64,000 nt of DNA from Entomomonas asaccharolytica (GTDB lineage: Bacteria > Pseudomonadota > Gammaproteobacteria > Pseudomonadales > Pseudomonadaceae), in contig NZ_CP067393.1 of the NCBI RefSeq assembly GCF_016653615.1, positions 2,371,673-2,435,672 on the forward strand. Reading direction: 5' to 3'. Position 1 is the stretch's first letter; every line of letters starts with the position of its first letter. Both the position numbers and the translations under genes were made by a program. Of the stretch, positions 40,083 to 49,078 are shown piece by piece. Under the pieces are notes generated by a model, which was not told where the DNA came from, searched no databases, and saw only the letters and a list, made by a program, of their open reading frames with translations.

Positions 40083-41216
40083 ATGAAGTTTGATCCAACT
40101 AATACACGTGTTATCGTCGGCATGTCTGGCGGTGTAGATTCATCTGTTTCAGCACTCCTTCTTCAACAACAAGGTTTCCAAGTGGAAGGCTTATTTATGA
40201 AGAATTGGGAAGAAGATGATGGTACAGAATATTGTACAGCTAAAGAAGATTTAGCTGATGCACAGGCTGTGTGTGATAAATTAGGGATTAAACTGCATAC
40301 CGCTAACTTTGCAGCTGAATATTGGGATAATGTTTTTGAGCATTTTCTAGAAGAATATAAAGCAGGACGTACTCCCAACCCAGATATTCTTTGTAACAGA
40401 GAAATTAAATTTAAAGCATTTTTAGATTATGCCTTAATGCTAGGTGCTGATCTTATTGCCACTGGTCATTACGTCCGTCGCCATGATGAAAATGGTCAAA
40501 CCTTATTATTAAAAGGATTAGACCCCAATAAAGATCAAAGCTACTTTTTACATGCAGTAGCAGGTGAACAATTAGCCAGAAGCCTATTCCCCGTAGGCGA
40601 ATTAGAAAAACCTGCTGTTCGCGCTATTGCTGAGCAATATGATCTAATTACAGCCCGCAAAAAAGACTCCACAGGTATTTGCTTTATTGGTGAACGTCGC
40701 TTTAGTGATTTTCTAAAACAATACTTACCTGCCCAACCTGGCAATATTGAAACCACCACAGGCGAGGTAATAGGTAAGCACCATGGTTTAATGTATCACA
40801 CCATTGGTCAACGCCAAGGGTTAGGTATTGGTGGTTTAAAAAATGCCTCTGAAGATCCTTGGTATGTGATGGCAAAAGACTTACAACGTAATGTCCTGAT
40901 CGTTGGCCAAGGTAATGATAACCCTTGCCTATTTGCTAATGGCTTAACTTGCAAAGAAATTTATTGGGTAAACCCCATTGATTTAAGCCAGCCATTAGCC
41001 CTTACAGCTAAAGTCAGGTATCGCCAAGCAGATCAAGCTTGTACACTAGCCAAAACAGAACATGGTTACCATATTAGCTTTGCTCAACCACAACGCGCTG
41101 TTACACCTGGCCAATCCGTTGTGTTTTATCAAAATGAAATTTGCTTAGGTGGTGGCGTGATAGAAACTGTTGAGCCAGACCCTCTCATATTAATTAAAGA
41201 ACGACATTATGACTAA
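40083..41216 (+). CDS. mnmA: tRNA-specific 2-thiouridylase MnmA
   Basis: Adds sulfur to uridine 34 of tRNA-Lys, -Glu and -Gln; 377 residues. PP-loop SGGVDS at 15-20, catalytic Cys104 (ILCNREIKF) and Cys200 ([12 protein letters not shown]), and [10 protein letters not shown] for tRNA/adenylate handling. Overlaps hflD by eight bases. Complete and normal. Confidence 0.97.
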   Translation: MKFDPTNTRVIVGMSGGVDSSVSALLLQQQGFQVEGLFMKNWEEDDGTEYCTAKEDLADAQAVCDKLGIKLHTANFAAEYWDNVFEHFLEEYKAGRTPNPDILCNREIKFKAFLDYALMLGADLIATGHYVRRHDENGQTLLLKGLDPNKDQSYFLHAVAGEQLARSLFPVGELEKPAVRAIAEQYDLITARKKDSTGICFIGERRFSDFLKQYLPAQPGNIETTTGEVIGKHHGLMYHTIGQRQGLGIGGLKNASEDPWYVMAKDLQRNVLIVGQGNDNPCLFANGLTCKEIYWVNPIDLSQPLALTAKVRYRQADQACTLAKTEHGYHISFAQPQRAVTPGQSVVFYQNEICLGGGVIETVEPDPLILIKERHYD

Positions 41217-41826
41217 ACAACAAGAACAATTAATCGCGTTAGGCGCAATATTTACTGCTGCCTTACAAGTAGATAAATTAGCAAGAACAGGGCTAGTTGA
41301 TGAGCCTGTTGTGAAATGCTTAATTAATAGTTTATTGGTCATAAATCCACAAACTACTATAGATGTCTATGGTGGTGATGATACTGAGCTAGTTGATGGC
41401 TATCGTTTTTTATGTAAATTTTTAGAACGTAATGCAGGTATTTCGCGAGAAACATTACGCTATGGTTTATCACTGATTTTATTAGAGCGTAAACTTAGTA
41501 GCAATAATGCAATGCTTAATACCATTAGCACGCGCTTAGAGCAAATTCGCAGCAAAGTAGAACACTTTGGTATTTTGCATGATAATGTAACAGCCGCCTG
41601 TGGTGCTTTGTATGAAGAAACTATCAGTACCTTTAACCATCGTATTCAAGTGATGGGCGATGTAAGATATTTACAACAACCGAATGCTGCTGCACAAATC
41701 AGGACTTTATTATTAGCGGGTATTCGTTCTGCCATGTTATGGCATCAACTAGGTGGTAGACGTTGGCATTTATTGTTGAAAAGAAAAAAATTACTAGCCG
41801 ATTTATTACAACGTTTGCAGTATTAA
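41209..41826 (+). CDS. hflD: High-frequency lysogenization protein HflD homologue
   Basis: Mostly helical, peripheral membrane protein of 205 residues. Recognised by position directly after mnmA and by [20 protein letters not shown] at the N-terminus, [13 protein letters not shown] and [21 protein letters not shown]. coli HflD binds phage lambda CII; the normal role is unclear. purB usually follows hflD but is not here; a hairpin ends the operon instead. Confidence 0.92.
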   Translation: MTKQQEQLIALGAIFTAALQVDKLARTGLVDEPVVKCLINSLLVINPQTTIDVYGGDDTELVDGYRFLCKFLERNAGISRETLRYGLSLILLERKLSSNNAMLNTISTRLEQIRSKVEHFGILHDNVTAACGALYEETISTFNHRIQVMGDVRYLQQPNAAAQIRTLLLAGIRSAMLWHQLGGRRWHLLLKRKKLLADLLQRLQY

Positions 41827-41861
41827 TTAACAACCTATCTTATTATTATTGTTCCCCATAA

Positions 41862-41893
41862 AAATAAAGGTAAGTTTTAACTTACCTTTATTT
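41862..41893. terminator. Palindromic terminator after hflD
   Basis: A 15-base perfect stem with an AGGTAAGTT/AACTTACCT core and flanking A and T tracts, between hflD and the small minus-strand ORF, so it can serve both. Its core recurs at 42076-42093. Confidence 0.75.
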
Positions 41894-41907
41894 CACTGTG
41901 ACAAAGA

Positions 41908-42042
41908 TTATTTTTTATCTTTGTTAGTATTGCTACTTCCAGGTTGTTTGTGACCTTGATCCTTTGATTTATCATCTCTTTTAATGCTAGTGTCACTAGC
42001 TGGTTTTTTAGATTTGTCGTCATGTTTAATATCTTTGTTCAT
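41908..42042 (-). CDS. Small hydrophilic protein, 44 residues
   Basis: Unrecognised small ORF with a good ribosome-binding site (AGGAGA, five bases before ATG). The product is almost entirely Lys, Asp, Ser, Asn and Gln, with a repeated unit HDDKSKKPASD and RDDKSKDQGHK, and ends TNKDKK. No hydrophobic core, so probably disordered; a stress-type hydrophilin is possible but that is a guess. It is bracketed by two related palindromes (41868-41887 and 42076-42093). Confidence 0.5.
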   Translation of the reverse strand: MNKDIKHDDKSKKPASDTSIKRDDKSKDQGHKQPGSSNTNKDKK

Positions 42043-42075
42043 TTTTATTCTCCTATAGAATTACTGAACATTGTT

Positions 42076-42093
42076 AGGTAAGTTATCTTACCT
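42076..42093. promoter_or_regulatory. 18-base palindrome upstream of the small ORF
   Basis: AGGTAAGTTATCTTACCT: perfect seven-base arms and a four-base centre, 34 bases upstream of the 44-codon ORF. Could be an operator or a 5' UTR hairpin. It shares its arms with the hairpin at 41862-41893. Confidence 0.4.
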
Positions 42094-42226
42094 GTGTTTA
42101 GACTATGCCTAAATTTTTGGGCTAACCATCAGGCTTTAGTAGATAAATATTAAATCATTCATAAGGTTATTAAGACTAAAGGTATATACTCTTAAGCAAT
42201 TTTACTGTCTGAAATGTAAGTACATA

Positions 42227-43786
42227 TTATTTCCTTAATTGGAGGCGTTTTAATAACCTTGCAAGGTTCGCTCGATTAACCCCTAATTCACGTGCCGTTG
42301 CTGACAGATTATTTTGATGTACCTGCAACCGCTCACTAATATAATTACGTAAAAAGTCATCTTGAATAGACCTTAAATCTTTTCCTTTAGCTTGTGAATG
42401 AAGGTTTACAGGTGTTTCCTCTAACTTATCTTGGTCATTATCTAGCAACTGCAAGTCTTGTTTTGATAATGAGAGAATGGTTTGTTTATTGGCAACAGAT
42501 CGACTTAATAAGCGTAATGCAGCACGGGCAATAACATGTTCTAACTCGCGCACATTACCAGGCCAAGAATAGGCTAATAATGCCGCTTGTGCTAGCGGTT
42601 CCAAACGTAATGCACGCAGTCCTAACCGAGAACGATTTTGCTCTAAAAAATAACCTGCTAATAATAAAATATCATTACCACGTGCACGTAATGACGGAAT
42701 ATGCATAGGGTATACACTTAACCGATGATACAAATCTGCACGAAATCGTCCCTCTTTAACTTCATTGGTTAAGTCACGATTAGTAGCCGCCAATATACGC
42801 ACATTTACATGTAACTCTTTATCAGCGCCTACCCTTTGTAATTGACCATTTTGTAATACTCTTAATAATTTTGCTTGTGCTGCTAAAGGTAACTCACCTA
42901 CTTCATCTAAAAATAAAGTACCATTATTGGCCTGCTCAAATTTACCTGCTCGATCGCTAATAGCACCCGAAAAAGCTCCTTTCACATGGCCAAATAACTC
43001 ACTTTCTATCAAATTTTCTGGTAATGCGGCACAGTTAACAGCAACTAGTGGTTGGCGGTTTCTAGCAGAGGCCTGATGAATACCATAAGCCACTAACTCT
43101 TTACCCACTCCCGTTTCACCCGTAATTAAAACGGTTAGATCACTATTAGCCACTAACTCTATTTCTTTCTTCAATTTTAAGAAAGGTTCACTTTCCCCTA
43201 TCCATTTATGAATAGGCTGAGTAATGGCTAAACGAAAGGATTCAGCTCGCTCTTGTTCTAATTTAGCTTGTGATCTTAACTGCTCTATACGTTCACCTAC
43301 ATTCACTGTCGCTACAGTTAGGCTAGCGATTAATTGCAGTAAATTAAAATCTACCTTATCAAAGCTATTTCGTTCTAATGCATCTAAGGTTAATAACCCC
43401 CATAACTTGCCATGGCAGAACAATACACATCCCATACAGTCATGCACTTCTAATTGTTGACTGGTTACGCCATCAATTAGACCATCATAGGGATCAGGCA
43501 ATGGACTATTTGCAGGAAAGCGCATTGGTTCTGGGCAATCCAGTAATATTTTAAAACGAGGATGATCATCGATAACAAAACGACGCCCTAATGTATCTTT
43601 ACTGAGTCCATTAACGGCTAAAGGAACAAGATAGTCACCTTCCAACCGTAACAATGCTACAGCATCGCAAGAGACAAGCCGTCGTATTGCCATTAATAAG
43701 CGTTGATAACGCTCTGCGCTAGGTAACTCTAATGCTAAGTCATCTACTAAGTTGGTAATACTATTAAGCCAAGATAATGTAGTCAT
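42227..43786 (-). CDS. norR: Nitric oxide-responsive sigma-54 activator NorR
   Basis: Bacterial enhancer-binding protein of 519 residues. N-terminal GAF domain (about 1-165) that should hold the mononuclear iron NO sensor: candidate ligands Arg78, Asp98, Asp101, Cys117 and Asp135 correspond well to the E. coli set. AAA+ domain with Walker A GETGVGKE at 223-230 and [10 protein letters not shown]; the sigma-54 contact loop reads GAFSGA at 270-275 instead of the usual GAFTGA. C-terminal Fis-type HTH ([20 protein letters not shown]). Divergent from hmp, its likely target. Confidence 0.93.
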   Translation of the reverse strand: MTTLSWLNSITNLVDDLALELPSAERYQRLLMAIRRLVSCDAVALLRLEGDYLVPLAVNGLSKDTLGRRFVIDDHPRFKILLDCPEPMRFPANSPLPDPYDGLIDGVTSQQLEVHDCMGCVLFCHGKLWGLLTLDALERNSFDKVDFNLLQLIASLTVATVNVGERIEQLRSQAKLEQERAESFRLAITQPIHKWIGESEPFLKLKKEIELVANSDLTVLITGETGVGKELVAYGIHQASARNRQPLVAVNCAALPENLIESELFGHVKGAFSGAISDRAGKFEQANNGTLFLDEVGELPLAAQAKLLRVLQNGQLQRVGADKELHVNVRILAATNRDLTNEVKEGRFRADLYHRLSVYPMHIPSLRARGNDILLLAGYFLEQNRSRLGLRALRLEPLAQAALLAYSWPGNVRELEHVIARAALRLLSRSVANKQTILSLSKQDLQLLDNDQDKLEETPVNLHSQAKGKDLRSIQDDFLRNYISERLQVHQNNLSATARELGVNRANLARLLKRLQLRK

Positions 43787-43877
43787 AATTATTCTTTGTA
43801 GTTAAATAAACTTATTCTTATAGTATCATAATGACATATGCCAAATACATGTTATTGATAAATAATATATTCCAATA

Positions 43878-43892
43878 TGGCATGTATCTTGA
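43878..43892 (+). promoter_or_regulatory. Putative sigma-54 promoter of hmp
   Basis: TGGCAT-GTATC-TTGA matches the -24/-12 consensus TGGCAC-N5-TTGC with two mismatches, 47 bases before the hmp start and between norR and hmp. Upstream, ATCATAATGAC at 43825-43835 is one base from GTCA-N3-TGAC, my recollection of the NorR site. Confidence 0.55.
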
Positions 43893-43938
43893 TAATAGAT
43901 AACTCCATAGTAATTAAAGTAATAAATGGAGATATTTG

Positions 43939-45114
43939 ATGTTAACCAATGCACAGCGCAATATTATTAAAGCCACTGTTCCTTTATTAGAAACAGGAGG
44001 TGAAGCACTCACCAAACATTTTTATACTATTATGCTGAACGAATATACCGATGTAAGACCTCTTTTCAATAAAACCAATCAACTAACAGGCGATCAACCA
44101 CGCGCTTTAGCGCATAGTATTCTTATGTATGCTAAGCATATTGATAATCTTCAACAATTAGGCGATTTGGTTGCAATAATTACCAATAAACACGCTGCAC
44201 TACAGGTATTACCTGAACAATATGCAATTGTGGGTAGTTGTATATTACGCGCCATTGGTGAAGTACTAGGTGCAGAAGTAGCGACTTATGAAGTGATTGA
44301 AGCATGGCGAGTAGCTTATGGACAATTAGCGGATGTATTGATTAAGGTAGAGGAAGAGCTTTATCAACAACAAGAAGATGTTACAGGCGGTTGGCGTGGG
44401 GAACGTTTATTTAGAGTCGCTAAAAAAGTGCCTGAAAGCAGCGAGATTGTTTCTTTTTATCTTGAACCTAAAGATGGCAAAGCTATTATTGCTCACAAGG
44501 CAGGGCAATATTTGGGGTTACGTTTTGTACTATTAGAAGGTGAGCAACGGCGTAACTATTCTATTTCTGAAGCCGCCAATGGCAAATATTATAGAATCAG
44601 TGTTAAACGCGAACCACAGGGTGTTATTTCTAATCATTTACACGACAATGTCAAAGAAGGCGATATTATTCGTGTTTACCCGCCCTTTGGTGAATTCACC
44701 TTACAAGACAGTGATAAACCACTGCTATTAATTTCTGGTGGGGTTGGTATTACTCCTATATTATCCATGTTACAAACAGCATTAACCAGTCAACGGCCTA
44801 TTTATTTTATTCACGCTGCTCGTAATGCTGAAGTTGATGGCTTTAGAAATTGGATTAAGCAACAACAGAAAACCCATAGTAATCTGCATTGTTTTTATTG
44901 TTATGAACAAGATCCTCATCAACTTGCTGACGCAGAAGGTATGATAGATCATACATTATTGGCAAAGTGGTTACCCGCAGATAAAGACTGTGATGCCTAT
45001 TTGTTAGGGCCTAAACCTTTTATGGCTACGATTAAAAAAGCCTTAAAAGAATTAGGTGTCCCTGAAACACAAACCCATTTTGAATTCTTTGGACCAGCGA
45101 GCGAATTAGCTTAA
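43939..45114 (+). CDS. hmp: Flavohemoglobin / nitric oxide dioxygenase
   Basis: Converts NO to nitrate with O2 and NAD(P)H. 391 residues: globin domain (1-135) with proximal heme His85 (NKHAALQVLPEQY), FAD-binding domain with RRNYSISEAA, and NAD domain with LLISGGVGITPILSML. ATG 43939 has GGAG eight bases upstream; the frame starts one codon earlier at TTG. Divergent norR and a sigma-54-type promoter indicate NO-inducible expression. Ends at the hairpin 45123-45155. Confidence 0.96.
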   Translation: MLTNAQRNIIKATVPLLETGGEALTKHFYTIMLNEYTDVRPLFNKTNQLTGDQPRALAHSILMYAKHIDNLQQLGDLVAIITNKHAALQVLPEQYAIVGSCILRAIGEVLGAEVATYEVIEAWRVAYGQLADVLIKVEEELYQQQEDVTGGWRGERLFRVAKKVPESSEIVSFYLEPKDGKAIIAHKAGQYLGLRFVLLEGEQRRNYSISEAANGKYYRISVKREPQGVISNHLHDNVKEGDIIRVYPPFGEFTLQDSDKPLLLISGGVGITPILSMLQTALTSQRPIYFIHAARNAEVDGFRNWIKQQQKTHSNLHCFYCYEQDPHQLADAEGMIDHTLLAKWLPADKDCDAYLLGPKPFMATIKKALKELGVPETQTHFEFFGPASELA

Positions 45115-45122
45115 TGTTCATT

Positions 45123-45155
45123 ATCCCTTATAGATAACCATAATCTATAAGGGAT
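45123..45155. terminator. Bidirectional terminator between hmp and the porin gene
   Basis: Perfect 13-base stem ATCCCTTATAGAT/ATCTATAAGGGAT with a seven-base loop between two converging genes. T-rich on the hmp side (ATATGTTTTAT). Confidence 0.75.
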
Positions 45156-45162
45156 ATATGTT

Positions 45163-46590
45163 TTATAAAATACTCAATGGATACTGAACGATTAACCGTA
45201 GTTCATCCAGATTATCACGGCCATATGCATTATGTTTACCATTAACAGAATAATCCGTACCACCACCAAAGTTAGATCGATATTGAGCATGCTGTAAAAC
45301 AAAACTCAACTCCTTTGCCTTACCCTCTTGTATGGTATACCCTAGTTGAATATTTCGCTCCCAAGACTTACCCTTACGACGATAATCTTTATTTTCAGCA
45401 GTGGCCTTGCTACCCTTAACATAAGCGGCTACAAAGGTTAAACCAGGCACACCATAATCAGCAAAATCTAAATCGTAGCGAACTTGCCACGAACGTTGAT
45501 TTTCAAAGTTAAAGTCACTGTACTGCATTGAATTCGCTACTGCTATTGCAGCACCACCCTCAATATCATAAGGGAAAGAGGTACGACCTAAACCACCTGT
45601 TCCCGAATTACGTTGGTAAGCGACTGTAAAGGTATGTGCCTGATAACTATAAGCAGCAGCGATACTCCATAAATCTGAATTAATTCGTCGGTTATCGCCA
45701 TTTGCTCTTAATTCATCAGCATAACCTTTACCAACGCTTTTGGTTTTATACCAATTAAAGTCTAAATCAATGTCACTATCTTCATTGAACTCATAGTTGT
45801 AATTTAAATTAGCGTAGTACTTTTTCCAGAAATCTTTGTTTTTGGAAGCATATAATTTGCCTGAAAAACTATCATTAAACTGATATTCAGCGCCTGCAAA
45901 GTAAACTCGTTTTAATGTTTTGCCATTATCAAAAAAAGCACTGTCTTGTCTGATAGAATCCTGATGGGAGTATTCTTGGCCACGTAACGCGGTGAAATAA
46001 CCTGCATTAATAACTAAATTATCAATCTCTTGACTACGCAGTAAAAATCCAGTGGCATCTTCAGGTAATAATTTATCTTCAATGGGTTGTGTTGCAAACA
46101 CAGGCGTATCAACCATCATTTGGCCGTATTTAAGTTCTGTTTTTGAAATACGAAGTTTTAAGGCTGGTGCTAATTTAGAAATATTATCTTGTGGGCGTCC
46201 TGATCTGCCATCGGCAGGGAATAGATTGTTGACATCATCACTACTGCGCCCCCTACCGCCATCCAATTTATAGGCTGTCATTGTCATTACATCAATACCA
46301 AAACCAACCGTTCCCTCTGTAAAACCTGATTGATAAATGCCAATTAACGCTGTACCAAAATCCTCTGCTTGACCATGATCTTTATCGCTTTTTGCATAAC
46401 CTCCCAAGCTATAGAAACCTCCTTTGCGAGCATTACTACTCATATACATGGTTCGGCTAATTACTTCTAAACGACTGTCGTCAATAAAACCCTTTGACGT
46501 TTGTTGACTTACAATATCATCGGCAATAGACCAATTGGATAAACCTATAATCCCTATTGCTACCAATACACCCCTGTTACGTAGCTGCAT
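45163..46590 (-). CDS. OprD-family outer-membrane porin
   Basis: Outer-membrane beta-barrel of 475 residues. Signal peptide with cleavage after SIA (about residue 23). Typical OprD traits: GFIDDSRLEVISRTMYMS at the mature N-terminus, repeated amphipathic strands, FGTALIGIYQSGFTEGTVGFG, LRISKTELKYGQM and a C-terminal strand ending in a barrel-like segment (ELRLIVQYPLSIL). OprD proteins take up amino acids, peptides, aromatic acids or, in some cases, metal chelates. A near-consensus Fur box upstream points to iron-regulated expression, unusual for the family. Confidence 0.92.
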   Translation of the reverse strand: MQLRNRGVLVAIGIIGLSNWSIADDIVSQQTSKGFIDDSRLEVISRTMYMSSNARKGGFYSLGGYAKSDKDHGQAEDFGTALIGIYQSGFTEGTVGFGIDVMTMTAYKLDGGRGRSSDDVNNLFPADGRSGRPQDNISKLAPALKLRISKTELKYGQMMVDTPVFATQPIEDKLLPEDATGFLLRSQEIDNLVINAGYFTALRGQEYSHQDSIRQDSAFFDNGKTLKRVYFAGAEYQFNDSFSGKLYASKNKDFWKKYYANLNYNYEFNEDSDIDLDFNWYKTKSVGKGYADELRANGDNRRINSDLWSIAAAYSYQAHTFTVAYQRNSGTGGLGRTSFPYDIEGGAAIAVANSMQYSDFNFENQRSWQVRYDLDFADYGVPGLTFVAAYVKGSKATAENKDYRRKGKSWERNIQLGYTIQEGKAKELSFVLQHAQYRSNFGGGTDYSVNGKHNAYGRDNLDELRLIVQYPLSIL

Positions 46591-46667
46591 ATCACTCTCC
46601 TAAATTAAACGACAGTAATTTATAACATCACTTATTAATTTGTAGCCCATAGTAAACCGTTATAATC

Positions 46668-46686
46668 GATAATGATAATTATTATT
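46668..46686 (-). promoter_or_regulatory. Fur box upstream of the OprD-type porin
   Basis: GATAATGATAATTATTATT matches the classic 19-base Fur consensus GATAATGATAATCATTATC at 17 of 19 positions. It is 78-96 bases upstream of the porin ATG, and the only other flanking gene ends, rather than starts, on that side. Confidence 0.8.
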
Positions 46687-46765
46687 AATTAATGGATCGC
46701 TTGTTTAAGATATAAAAATTCTATTACTCAATCTCAACTAACTTGTATGAGTACCACAAATAAGT

Positions 46766-46787
46766 AAGGGTAGCCTTAGCTACCCTT
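46766..46787 (-). terminator. Terminator downstream of the YdcH-type gene
   Basis: AAGGGTAGC-CTTA-GCTACCCTT with flanking AATAAG and TATTT tracts, 26 bases after the stop of the small gene on the minus strand. Confidence 0.75.
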
Positions 46788-46813
46788 ATTTAGAAGATTA
46801 CAGATAAAATCTA

Positions 46814-47023
46814 TTATGCATCATGCTTTTTTAAGATAACGTAAATTTCATCTTTTAACTTTAATTTTTCTTTCTTTAATGTTTCAACTTCTGAATCTGC
46901 AGCAAAGCTAGCTTCTAAGTTTTTAATTTTATGGTCTAAATCATTATGCTTTTCAAATAATTTAGAGAAATGAGCGTCTTCAGTTTTTAATTTAGATATT
47001 AGATCACGATATTCTGGAAACAT
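46814..47023 (-). CDS. YdcH family (DUF465) protein
   Basis: Small helical-hairpin protein of 69 residues. MFPEYRDLISKLKTEDAHFS, HNDLDHKI and LKKEKLKLKDEIY are diagnostic of the YdcH family; the protein should form a coiled-coil. Function unknown. Own terminator at 46766-46787, so it is a single-gene transcript. Confidence 0.87.
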   Translation of the reverse strand: MFPEYRDLISKLKTEDAHFSKLFEKHNDLDHKIKNLEASFAADSEVETLKKEKLKLKDEIYVILKKHDA

Positions 47024-47185
47024 AATAAATTTTCCCTATTACAATAGTTTATTAAACGGTAAAAATATACCCTACTCTCTTTTAAGAAATTTATTAGTGA
47101 CTTATCAATAATATAAAGCTATCTTCAACTATTATTTAAGCACTAACAAATAACTAAAACCTTTAATGGCAGTTTTGGCTGCTTA

Positions 47186-48700
47186 TTATTTACGACGTTT
47201 GCTACCACCAGATATACTTCCTAATATACCACGAATAATACGATTGGTCAGTTGTGTTGTGACACGTTTCGATGCTTTTTGCACAACACCATCATACTGA
47301 CCACCTCTAGGCCCAGTGCGACCAAATAAAAATTCTTTAACACTTTGCATAAAACCACCAGATTCATTGTTATCTGATGTAGCCTTGCCATTACTACCTT
47401 TACTCACTGCTGGTTTTGTCCCTTTGTTACTACTTAGCAACTCATAAGCAGACTCACGGTCTATAGCCTCTTCATATTTACCAAACAGTGCAGAACTATT
47501 CAATAAACTATTACGCTCTTCTTTTGTTAAGATACCCATGCGTGAGCAAGGGGCTATCACTGTTGCTCTTTCCACAATAGTTGGTGTACCTTTCGTATCT
47601 AAAAAAGACACTAATGCTTCACCTACACCTAACTCAGTAATTACTTGTTCAGCATTAAAAGCAGGGTTAGTACGCATGGTTTGCGCAGCCGCTTTAACGG
47701 CTTTTTGATCGCGTGGCGAAAAAGCTCGTAAGGCATGCTGTACACGATTACCTAATTGCCCCAAAATACGATCAGGAATATCCAACGGGTTTTGCGTTAC
47801 AAAAAAGATACCAACCCCTTTGGAGCGAATTAATCTCACCACTTGTTCAATTTTTTCTAATAGTGCGTTATTTGCATTAGTAAATAATAAATGGGCTTCA
47901 TCAAAAAAGAAAACTAACTTAGGTTTTTCTAAATCGCCTACTTCGGGCAATGTTTCATATAGCTCTGAGAGGAGCCATAATAAAAAGGTTGAATAGAGTG
48001 TTGGTGAGTTATAGAGTTTTTCTGCGGCTAATATATTAACGAAGCCATCGCCTTGTTCATTAGTACGCATTAAATCATTAACATCTAACATTGGCTCACC
48101 AAAAAATTGGTTGCCGCCTTGTTCTTCTAGGGTTAATAAACCACGTTGAATAGCTCCAATAGACGCTGTACTCACATTACCATAGGTTGTTTTAATTTCA
48201 TCAGCATGTTCACCTACATACTGCACCATCGATCTTAAATCTTTTAAATCAAGCAATAGCAGGCCATTATCATCGGCTACTTTAAAGACTATTTGTAATA
48301 CACCTGCTTGTACATCGCTTAAGCTTAACAGACGACTAATTAATAAAGGGCCTAAATCAGAAATAGTAGCGCGAATAGGATGCCCTTGCTCGGCATAGAC
48401 ATCCCAAAACACAATAGGTGACGCTTTTGCCTGCCAATCTTCGACTTGCAGCGCTGTTAGCCGTTGTTGTAACTTTTCTGATAATACGCCTTGCGCACCA
48501 ATACCAGATAAATCTCCCTTTACATCTGCCATAAAAACTGGCACTCCTATGGCTGAAAAAGATTCAGCAATTTTTTGTAAAGTTACTGTTTTACCTGTAC
48601 CTGTGGCTCCAGTAATTAAGCCATGACGATTAGCCATATTAGGTAAAATAGCCAAAGGCTCTAAATTAGCAGTTTTGGCGATAATCAGTGGCGCTACCAT
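47186..48700 (-). CDS. HerA-like ATPase (DUF853 family)
   Basis: P-loop ATPase of 504 residues of the DUF853/YjgR helicase-HerA-like group. Walker A GATGTGKT at 31-38, Walker B in [13 protein letters not shown], arginine-finger region [21 protein letters not shown] basic, low-complexity C-terminus (about 440-504, ending GGSKRRK) follows. The family resembles HerA/FtsK motors, but a DNA-translocating role is unproved; no NurA nuclease gene is nearby. Confidence 0.88.
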   Translation of the reverse strand: MVAPLIIAKTANLEPLAILPNMANRHGLITGATGTGKTVTLQKIAESFSAIGVPVFMADVKGDLSGIGAQGVLSEKLQQRLTALQVEDWQAKASPIVFWDVYAEQGHPIRATISDLGPLLISRLLSLSDVQAGVLQIVFKVADDNGLLLLDLKDLRSMVQYVGEHADEIKTTYGNVSTASIGAIQRGLLTLEEQGGNQFFGEPMLDVNDLMRTNEQGDGFVNILAAEKLYNSPTLYSTFLLWLLSELYETLPEVGDLEKPKLVFFFDEAHLLFTNANNALLEKIEQVVRLIRSKGVGIFFVTQNPLDIPDRILGQLGNRVQHALRAFSPRDQKAVKAAAQTMRTNPAFNAEQVITELGVGEALVSFLDTKGTPTIVERATVIAPCSRMGILTKEERNSLLNSSALFGKYEEAIDRESAYELLSSNKGTKPAVSKGSNGKATSDNNESGGFMQSVKEFLFGRTGPRGGQYDGVVQKASKRVTTQLTNRIIRGILGSISGGSKRRK

Positions 48701-49078
48701 AAAAGTTTCCCAAAAAAATAGAGAATAATATTCTACTAAAAAACATAATCTATTGATATTACCGAAATTGCCGATTTAATAATGTGCTCAACACCACTAA
48801 ATAGTAAGGATTAGCTGGCAGTTAGTTTAGAAAAACATTAACTTTTATCGCTTATATTATTCTTTACTCAATTACTCTATTGAATACTTGTTAGGCCATT
48901 GCTAACTATCTAAATTAGTTAGTGTTTTATTAAAAGCTATGACAATTTAAAAACCATCTTTTAAAAATAATCTCTAAAATTTTGATCTCTGTGACTTGTT
49001 GAGTAACAAATTGTTAAGTATGCTTCGCATACTAATTATTTTCATAAATCAAATTATCACTCAAGTAGAATTCAAATT
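48701..49078. other. Gene-free region upstream of malic enzyme
   Basis: 378 AT-rich bases between divergent genes. The only clear structure is a seven-base hairpin AGTATGC-TTC-GCATACT at 49017-49033, followed by AATTATTTTC and lying 45 bases before the malic enzyme ATG. No gene or assignable promoter is seen. Confidence 0.4.

Noticed and set aside
46668-46686. Fur box belonging to the YdcH-type gene
   Set aside because: That gene ends on this side and is read away from its own upstream region at 47023; only the porin starts here.
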